Positions 57,594 through 64,000 of a stretch of DNA of 64,000 nucleotides are shown here, in pieces. The notes under the pieces were generated by a model, which was not told the origin of the DNA, made no database searches, and saw only the letters and a program-made list of their open reading frames with translations. Source of the DNA: Xanthomonas euvesicatoria pv. euvesicatoria (GTDB lineage Bacteria; Pseudomonadota; Gammaproteobacteria; Xanthomonadales; Xanthomonadaceae); assembly GCF_020880415.1 (NCBI RefSeq), contig NZ_JAJIUJ010000015.1:1-64000 (forward strand), given 5' to 3'. How positions within the stretch are numbered: the stretch's first letter is position 1; every line of letters starts with the position of its first letter. The position numbers and the translations under genes were made by a program.

Positions 57594-59564
57594 TCAGGCG
57601 GCCTGTTCGCCGCGCTTGCCAACGCGATACAGCAGCCAGCCGACCAGGGCCAGAATCGCCAGGCCGACCCACTGGTTGAGCTGCAGCGCGGCCGGCAATG
57701 CCAGCACATCGGCACGGCTGGACAGCACGATCGGCACCGCGATGGCGATGCCCATCAACGCCTCGCCGGTGATCAGGCCAGCGGCAAACAGCACGCCCGG
57801 GCGATGCACGCGGTCACGGCCGTCTTCGTCGTCGGCACGGATGTTGTGGAAGCGCTCCACCAGATGCGCGATCAGGCCGCCGAGGAAGATCGGCACCATC
57901 AGTTCCAGCGGCAGATAGATGCCGATGGCCGCGGCCAGCACCGGTACACGGAAGCGCTTGCCGTTGGCCTTCAACCATTCGTCCAGCGCGATGATGGCCG
58001 CGCCCACGCCGGCACCGATCGCGATCATGCTCCACGGCAGCTGGCCACCGAACAGGCCCTTGGCCACCGAGGCCATCAGCGTCGCCTGCGGCGCGCCCAG
58101 CGAGTTGGGATGCTGTGGCGTTGCTGGGCCGATGCCGTAGGCTTGAGCCAGCAGGTTCAGCACCGGCGCCATGATCAACGCGCACGAGAACGCGCCAATA
58201 CCCAGCATCAGCTGCTGTTTCCACGGTGTGGCACCGACCAGATAACCGGCCTTGAGATCTTGCAGGTTGTCCCCGCCCACCGCCGCCGCGCAGCACACCA
58301 CCGCGCCGATCATGATCGCGGCCACTGCGCCCAGCGGTGCAGCGCCGATACCCACCGGCACCAGGCCGCTCTTGCCGAGCAGCAACACCAGCACCGCCGA
58401 GGCGAACAGGATGGTGGAGATGGTGATGCCCGACACCGGGTTGTTGGAAGAGCCGATCAAACCGGCCAGATAGCCCGAAACGGACACGAACAGGAAGCCG
58501 GCCACGATCATGATGATGGTCATCGGGATCGACACATGCCACTGCTGCACGATGGCCTGATACAGGCCCAGCAGCGGCAGCGTGCACAGCACCAGCGCCA
58601 CCAGCATCCACTTCATCGGCAGATCGCGCTCGGTCTCTGCAACCACGCCGCCGCCACTCTTGCGCGCAGCGGCAAAGCCGCTCTTGACGCCGGAAAACAG
58701 TGATTTCCGCAGCGAGAACAAGGTCCACACGCCACCGATCAACATCGCGCCGACACCCAGATAGCGAATCTTCGCGCCCCAGATGCCGAACGCTGCATCG
58801 GCAGCCGACGCATCGACCAGGCTCTGCGCCAGGGCCGGGTCCGAGCCCATGAAGAACTGCTGATACAGCGGGATGGCGATGTGCCAGGACAGGATCGAGC
58901 CGGACAGCACCACGATGCCCACGTTCAACCCGACGATGTAGCCCACGCCCAGCAGCGCCGGCGACAGGTTGGTGCCGATATAGCCCACCAGCCGGCTGCT
59001 GCCCAGGTAGGTGGCCTGCGCCCAGGTGTCGGGAATCACGCGCAGGCCGCTGGCCGCAGCCAGCTTGACCAGCGCACCGATGGCGCCGGAGATGGCCAGG
59101 ATCTTCAGGCCCGGGCCGGGATTTTCGCCGGCCTTGAGCACTTCGGCCGCCGCCTTGCCTTCGGGGAACGGCAGCGGGTCTTCAACGATCATCGAGCGAC
59201 GCAACGGCACCGAGAACAACACGCCAAGCAGGCCGCCCATGCCGGCGATGCCGAGCACCCACCAGTACTTGAAGTCCGGCCAGTAGCCCATGATCACCAG
59301 CGCGGGGATGGTGAAGATCACCCCGGCCGCGATCGACGAGCCGGCCGACGCACCGGTCTGGACGATGTTGTTCTCCAGAATGGTGCCGCCGCCCAACAGG
59401 CGCAGCACACCCATCGACACGACGGCTGCCGGGATGGCGGTGGCGATGGTCAGGCCGGCGAACAGGCCGAGGTAGGCATTGGCGGCCGAAAGCACGACCG
59501 CCAGCACGATGGCCAGCGCGACGGCACGGAAGGTGAGCTGGCGCGGCTGCGCGTCGTGGCTCAT
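57594..59564 (-). CDS. OPT-family oligopeptide/metal transporter
   Basis: 656 residues with about 15 transmembrane segments. The first helices (LAIVLAVVLSAANAYLGLFAGLT in part) and the conserved QTGASAGSSIAAGVIFTIPAL block match bacterial OPT proteins. FPEGKAAAEVL is the family signature. Members import oligopeptides or siderophore-like metal chelates by proton symport. The start at 59564 has AGGGGA upstream; an earlier in-frame ATG lacks support. Confidence 0.92.
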   Translation of the reverse strand: MSHDAQPRQLTFRAVALAIVLAVVLSAANAYLGLFAGLTIATAIPAAVVSMGVLRLLGGGTILENNIVQTGASAGSSIAAGVIFTIPALVIMGYWPDFKYWWVLGIAGMGGLLGVLFSVPLRRSMIVEDPLPFPEGKAAAEVLKAGENPGPGLKILAISGAIGALVKLAAASGLRVIPDTWAQATYLGSSRLVGYIGTNLSPALLGVGYIVGLNVGIVVLSGSILSWHIAIPLYQQFFMGSDPALAQSLVDASAADAAFGIWGAKIRYLGVGAMLIGGVWTLFSLRKSLFSGVKSGFAAARKSGGGVVAETERDLPMKWMLVALVLCTLPLLGLYQAIVQQWHVSIPMTIIMIVAGFLFVSVSGYLAGLIGSSNNPVSGITISTILFASAVLVLLLGKSGLVPVGIGAAPLGAVAAIMIGAVVCCAAAVGGDNLQDLKAGYLVGATPWKQQLMLGIGAFSCALIMAPVLNLLAQAYGIGPATPQHPNSLGAPQATLMASVAKGLFGGQLPWSMIAIGAGVGAAIIALDEWLKANGKRFRVPVLAAAIGIYLPLELMVPIFLGGLIAHLVERFHNIRADDEDGRDRVHRPGVLFAAGLITGEALMGIAIAVPIVLSSRADVLALPAALQLNQWVGLAILALVGWLLYRVGKRGEQAA

Positions 59565-59994
59565 TGGGCATTCCCCTGTAGGCAAAAAATTCGCACCACG
59601 CTAGCGCCTGCGTCCACGCGAGTCCAGCTGCGGCGCGGCGTGACAGTGTGCGTGCGATGGCGGGTGGACGTCGCAGGGGCAACCGACGCACGCGCTGCCG
59701 GCTGGGTTGCAATCTGTCCGATCGCGGCGGTATCCGGCGCGTTGGCTGTTGAGGACGCGGGCATATTTCGAACCACGTTCACCCCCAGCGTCGATACAGG
59801 TGCGCCGCGCCGTGCAATTGGCGTCAGCTGCTGCCGGGTGGATGTTATTGCGCTAACGCGCCTGCCGGGATCTGCGCCCGGCGCGGCGATCACTGCACGG
59901 CAACAGCCCGACACCGCGCGTGCGACGCCAGGCGCAGAAGAGTGCGCGTGCGCCGCTACGCCGGGAATGACGTAGCAGCGCATCCTGCCGAGGG
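59565..59994. other. Intergenic region
   Basis: 430 bp between the OPT gene start and the HDOD gene stop. It contains the OPT promoter. No gene or repeat seen. Confidence 0.5.
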
Positions 59995-60813
59995 TTAGTG
60001 CAGCAACTCGGCAAAGGCGCGATCGGCCTCGATGACCTCCGGCAGCGCGGCGAACAACGCGTCCAGATCCACGCCGTCCATCAGCGGGCTGCGTATCGCT
60101 TCCAATGCCGCCGCGGTGGCGCCGCCATGTGCATGCAGCGCATCGCAGACCAGTACCGCCTGGGCCACCAGCAATGGCATGCGTGCCCCGTCCGGGGCCG
60201 CGGCGGGCCGGACCTGGTACGCGATGGCGTGCTGGATCACCACGGGCAGCTGCCAGCGCCGTGCCAGCTCGGCCCCGACTTCCGGGTAGCCGAAGCCCAG
60301 TTGCAGGGTTTCTTCGGCCGCATGACCGGCAGAGGAGGTTTCGTGATTGATGCGGCTGGCGTATTCCGGCGCACCGGACTGGATCAAGAGCTCGCCGATG
60401 TTGTGCATCATCCCGCAGGTGAAGGCCGTCTCCGGGTCCAGCCCCTGCTGGCGCGCCAGCAGGCGGCAGATGCCGGCCACTTCGAAACTGTGCCGCCAGA
60501 AGGCCTTGAGGTCGAAGCCCGGGCCAGCCCGGAACGCGCCCGTCATCGCCGACGCCAGCACCAGGGTGCGCAGGGTATTGAAGCCCAGCCGCATGGCCGC
60601 GTCTTCCACGCTGGTGGAATCGCGCAAGCCATGGAAGCGCGCCGAATTGGCCAGCCGCAACACTTTGGCGGCAATCACCGGATCGCGCTCGATACTATGC
60701 GCCAGCGTATCGATATCGGTCTGCGGATCGTCGAATTGACGGATCAGGTCTTGCGCCACCTTGGGCACGGTGGGCAAGGTGTGCAACTGGTCGAACAACG
60801 CCTCCAACTTCAT
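59995..60813 (-). CDS. HDOD domain protein
   Basis: 272 residues. The HDOD domain covers about 15-215: LPTVPKVAQDLIRQFDDP, IERDPVIAAKVLRLANSA, and ATAFTCGMMHNIGELL-like sequence near 130 where the HD dyad of true phosphohydrolases is replaced (MMHNIG). HDOD proteins are regulatory rather than enzymatic and often act in c-di-GMP or stress signalling. GAGG lies before ATG 60813; the frame continues upstream without conserved sequence. Confidence 0.87.
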   Translation of the reverse strand: MKLEALFDQLHTLPTVPKVAQDLIRQFDDPQTDIDTLAHSIERDPVIAAKVLRLANSARFHGLRDSTSVEDAAMRLGFNTLRTLVLASAMTGAFRAGPGFDLKAFWRHSFEVAGICRLLARQQGLDPETAFTCGMMHNIGELLIQSGAPEYASRINHETSSAGHAAEETLQLGFGYPEVGAELARRWQLPVVIQHAIAYQVRPAAAPDGARMPLLVAQAVLVCDALHAHGGATAAALEAIRSPLMDGVDLDALFAALPEVIEADRAFAELLH

Positions 60814-61022
60814 GATCGCCTCGTGGGTGAAAGACAAGCCAGCGCGGCTGCGCGGACCTGCATGGTGTAGCACGGACCGGTTCACTGCCAATGACCGACG
60901 GCAGGATGATTCACTCAGGCTTCTGGCTGGGTCTGTACAGCGCACTGCCTCACCGCGTGGCCCAACTGACAGGAGAGGCAAGCGAACTGGACAGTTCACC
61001 GAGGCGACCGTCTCGGTGACCC

Positions 61023-62981
61023 TCAGTCGGCCTTGGCGCCACCCAGCGATTTGGATAAAAACGCCAACAGCTGGGTGTAGAACGCGCGTCGATGGGGCTC
61101 GGTGTAGAAGCCGTGGCCTTCTGTGTCGAAGTACAGCGTTTCCACTGGGGTGCCGGCCTGGCGCAACGCTGCTTCCATTCGCTTGCTGTGCTGGATGGGC
61201 GCGCGCTCGTCTTCGCCCCCTGCGGCCAGAAACACCGGCACCTTGATCTGCCTGGCCAGATTGACCGGCGAACGCGCGGCCAGGGTGGCCGGATCGCCCA
61301 ACCATTGCTTGAGATAGTTCTCGCCGGAACCGCGCTTCTGGATATCGCCGCTGGTGAACATCATCGGCAAGTCGTAGACGCCCACATAACCGGCCGCGCA
61401 CGCATACAGGCCCGATTCCTTGGCCGCCCCCATCAGGGCTGCGTATGCACCGTAACTGGCGCCAAAGATGCAGATCTTGCGTGCATCCGCATACCCTTGG
61501 TCAATCGCCCAACGCGTTGCATCGGTCACATCGTCCTGCATGGTGCCGCCCCACTGACGCGCGCCGGCGTGCTGGAAGTGGCGCCCATAATTGCCCGAGC
61601 CACGGAAATTGATCTGCAGCACCGCATAGCCCGCTTGCGCCAGCAGCTGCGCATCGTCGTCGAACTGCCAGCTGTCGAAGATCTCGAAGGGACCGCCATG
61701 GGGCATCACCACCATTGGCAGATGTTTGTCGCCCCCGCTGCGCGGCAGCGTGAGATACCCATGCAGTGGCACCCCGTCACGTGCCTGCAGTGCAATCGGC
61801 TGCACGGTGGCCGTGCGCTCGGGGTCGAACCAGTCGCGCCGACTGATCACATGCTGGGCTTTGTTCTGTTGCGTATCGAACACGTAGAAATCGCCAGGGT
61901 TGCTGCCCGAATAGGCTTCAAGCATCACGTAGCGACCGTCTTTGGTGCTGGAGGTCACGCGCACCGCATTGCCGGCAAAGGCCGCCTCCAGGCTGTGATA
62001 CATCCGCGCCTGTGCCCCATGCTCGTCGAAAAAGCGGGTGCGGGGGCGGTCGGCCATGAAAATGGCGCCGACCGGGATGGTGGTGCCGTTGCGGTAGATG
62101 ATCTCCAGGGGGTCGGCCACCGCGTCGCGCAATACCTGCTCACGGCGATTGGCCTGGATGTCCCAGCCGACGATCGCATCGGGGCCGTCGGCACTTTGCA
62201 CGCGCAAGTACGCAATGCGCTCGTCTTGCGAAAAACCCAGCGGTGTTTCGACATGGCCACTGACCTGCTCGTCATTGATCAGCGCCCATTCGTCGCCCGC
62301 GCCCTTGCGGTAATACAGCTTGCTGACGTTGTCCGAGCCCGCCCCCTGCGCAAAGCGCACCTGCCCATGATGGTCGATGGTGAAGCTGGCGCGCTGAATC
62401 GGCGCACGCGCAAGCGGGAGGCGGCGGCCGGTGGTGACGTCGAGCTTTTCTGCGCGCGTATAAGGATCCTGCCCCGACATCGGCCAGATCGCCACGATCA
62501 CGCTGCGGTCGTCGTCGGGCAAGGGGTCGGTCAGGAATGCGGCCACCGCTTCGGTCTTCTTGACCTTGATGTTGGTGCCAAGGCCGGTGCCGCGTGCGCG
62601 GTAACCCACCAGCAACTCGGCTCCGGTGCCATCGGCATTGATGGCATACAGCTCGCCGGTCGGCAGCGGCTTGTCGAGCAAGCCGTACTTCTGTGCAATG
62701 GAGATCAACACGCGGGTGTCGCTGACCCAGGCGAAATCGCTCACGTAGGTGTTTTTTTCCAGCACGAAGGTGGCGCCGATGCTGTTGTCCGAACGCCGCA
62801 TGATCGCAAGGGCGGTCTTGTCTTCCATCGGCACGGTCGCGGCGAAATACGCGCCGCTGGGCGATAGCTTGATGTCGGCGAACTTGTCCTTCTTGATATA
62901 GGCGCCGACATCCACCTGGGCCGTGGCAGTGCCGGCCGCCATCAGCAGCACCAAGGCCGCAGGAATGATCCATTTCCGCAT
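61023..62981 (-). CDS. S9-family peptidase (prolyl oligopeptidase-like)
   Basis: 652 residues with a signal peptide (cleavage near ATA-Q). The propeller part is less regular than in the other S9 gene. The catalytic domain has FGASYGAYAALMGA (nucleophile Ser), AGGEDERAP (Asp) and DTEGHGFY (His). It is predicted periplasmic and probably cleaves short peptides. The start is decided by the signal peptide (MRKWIIPAALVLLM). Confidence 0.92.
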   Translation of the reverse strand: MRKWIIPAALVLLMAAGTATAQVDVGAYIKKDKFADIKLSPSGAYFAATVPMEDKTALAIMRRSDNSIGATFVLEKNTYVSDFAWVSDTRVLISIAQKYGLLDKPLPTGELYAINADGTGAELLVGYRARGTGLGTNIKVKKTEAVAAFLTDPLPDDDRSVIVAIWPMSGQDPYTRAEKLDVTTGRRLPLARAPIQRASFTIDHHGQVRFAQGAGSDNVSKLYYRKGAGDEWALINDEQVSGHVETPLGFSQDERIAYLRVQSADGPDAIVGWDIQANRREQVLRDAVADPLEIIYRNGTTIPVGAIFMADRPRTRFFDEHGAQARMYHSLEAAFAGNAVRVTSSTKDGRYVMLEAYSGSNPGDFYVFDTQQNKAQHVISRRDWFDPERTATVQPIALQARDGVPLHGYLTLPRSGGDKHLPMVVMPHGGPFEIFDSWQFDDDAQLLAQAGYAVLQINFRGSGNYGRHFQHAGARQWGGTMQDDVTDATRWAIDQGYADARKICIFGASYGAYAALMGAAKESGLYACAAGYVGVYDLPMMFTSGDIQKRGSGENYLKQWLGDPATLAARSPVNLARQIKVPVFLAAGGEDERAPIQHSKRMEAALRQAGTPVETLYFDTEGHGFYTEPHRRAFYTQLLAFLSKSLGGAKAD

Positions 62982-63047
62982 GTACGACTCCGTGTTGTAG
63001 GCAAACCGATGGCGAAATCTAGCAGCAATCCATGCACCTAAAAAGCG

Positions 63048-64000
63048 TCAATGGAAATCGCGCGAGGGCAGCTGCATGTCGCCGAGCAGGTTGCTGAGGT
63101 CGTACAGGTCGCCGGCGATGAGATGCTCTACGCCGTCCACGCGTTCCCAGCGACCGCGCACGGCGAGCAGGCGCGATTCCAGCAGCGCACGGCGGCGACG
63201 CAGCGCAAGGTGCGACCAGACGATGACGTTGATCATGCCCTGCTCGTCTTCCAGGGTGACGAAGATGGTGCCCTTTGCGGTGGCCGGGCGCTGGCGCTGG
63301 GTGACCAGGCCGGCCACATGCACGCCGCTGCCGTGGCGGCGGCCCTGCAATTCGCGCAGACCCAGGATGCGTCGCTGGCGCATCTGCGGCCGTAGCAGGG
63401 CCATTGGATGCTGGCGCAGACTCAGGCCGACCGAGCGGTAATCGGCAAGGATTTCTTCGCCGGCGCGCGGCGCCTCGAACGCCACCGGGCGCTCCTCCGG
63501 GCTGCCCGGCAATAGCGGACGACGCGCCTCCACCCCGGCCATGACCCAGCGCGCGGCGTTGCGGTTGCCCACCAGGCCGTGCAGAGCGCCGGCTTCTGCC
63601 AATGCCAGGCGTGCTTTTTCGTCGAGTGCGGCGCGCAGGCACAGATCGCCGATATCGGCGAACGCCCGCTGCGTGCGTGCGGCAACGATGCGCTGCGCCA
63701 CCACTTGCGACAGTCCGGCGACCTGCCGCATGCCCAGCCGGATCGCCGGTTGTTCGCCAGGATCGGCAGCGCTGCGCCACGGCCGGCCGCCGACCAGGGT
63801 GTTGTCCCAGTCGCTGTGCAATACATCCACCGGCAGCACCTCCACACGCTCGCGCTCGGGGCTGCCGCGGCGCGCATCCTGCACGATCTGGCTGGCCGAA
63901 TAGAAACCCATCGGCTGCGCGTTGAGCAGCCCGCAGGCGAAGGCGGCCGGCTCGTGGCGTTTGAGCCAGCAGCTGGCGTAGACGAGCTTGGCGAACGAGG
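63048..64000 (-). CDS. dnaE2: Error-prone DNA polymerase DnaE2, C-terminal part
   Basis: The visible 316 residues are the C-terminal third of an alpha-subunit-type polymerase that runs off the right edge. [20 protein letters not shown] and [19 protein letters not shown] (63911 on) form the conserved block of the polymerase tail domain, and an OB-fold region follows ([32 protein letters not shown]). ImuC/DnaE2 carries out mutagenic translesion synthesis with ImuA and ImuB, usually in a LexA-controlled cassette that would lie beyond the edge. Confidence 0.93.

Noticed and set aside
56945..57679. 244-codon plus-strand ORF in the gap before the OPT gene
   Set aside because: Very high Cys and Arg content, no hydrophobic core pattern, overlaps the OPT 3' end on the opposite strand, and contains the hairpin.

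Overview
The window looks like a chromosomal segment of a plant-pathogenic Xanthomonas. The evidence is high-GC coding with strong third-position bias, the raxX-raxSTAB locus between an MFS exporter gene and gcvP, a type III effector of the XopP family downstream of a plant-inducible-promoter (PIP) box, an effector carrying the Xanthomonas type IV secretion signal domain (XVIPCD), and the ColRS two-component system next to lipid A modification genes. These genus assignments rest on recalled family features; no database search was run. I saw no rRNA, tRNA, CRISPR array or intact insertion sequence.

Layout. 0-8 kb: metabolic and envelope genes (copper chaperone, enoyl-CoA isomerase-like protein, an acyl-CoA thioesterase tesB broken by an in-frame stop, an ECF sigma factor with a membrane tail, an EF-hand protein, bpt, a phosphodiesterase-like lipoprotein). 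8.3-10 kb: an AT-richer island with a lipoprotein and an XVIPCD effector, read as an immunity/effector pair. 10-21.7 kb: purT, an SPFH/membrane/ribbon-helix-helix operon, M15 peptidase, DNA glycosylase, a NarL-type two-component system, and minCDE. 21.9-28.4 kb: colRS divergent from an ArnT-like glycosyltransferase, a PAP2 phosphatase and eptA, an envelope-remodelling module. 28.5-32.7 kb: an ACE-like peptidase, small proteins and an MFS exporter. 32.9-37.8 kb: raxB, raxA, raxST (minus strand) and divergent raxX (plus strand), which make, sulfate, process and export the RaxX peptide. 38-46.2 kb: tandem glycine riboswitch with gcvP, a carboxylesterase, an aldo/keto reductase and katE.

46.2-51.4 kb is an accessory block. 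It holds two overlapping ORFs that together look like a split kinase-fold protein, and xopP, whose reading frame is broken near the 3' end at a run of six Cs. Restoring one base gives about 65 more well-formed codons. A perfect PIP box lies 380 bp upstream of xopP. 51.4-64 kb returns to core-type genes: a PAS/AraC regulator, small hypotheticals, two S9 peptidases, an outer-membrane beta-barrel protein, an OPT transporter, an HDOD protein, and the C-terminal part of dnaE2 running off the right edge.

Three secretion-linked systems for interacting with hosts or competitors (RaxX peptide export, a type III effector, a type IV antibacterial effector) and one surface-modification system lie within 64 kb. 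Three loci (tesB, xopP, and possibly the ORF pair at 46.9-48.2 kb) show disrupted frames, so either gene decay is in progress or there are base-level sequence errors at these sites.
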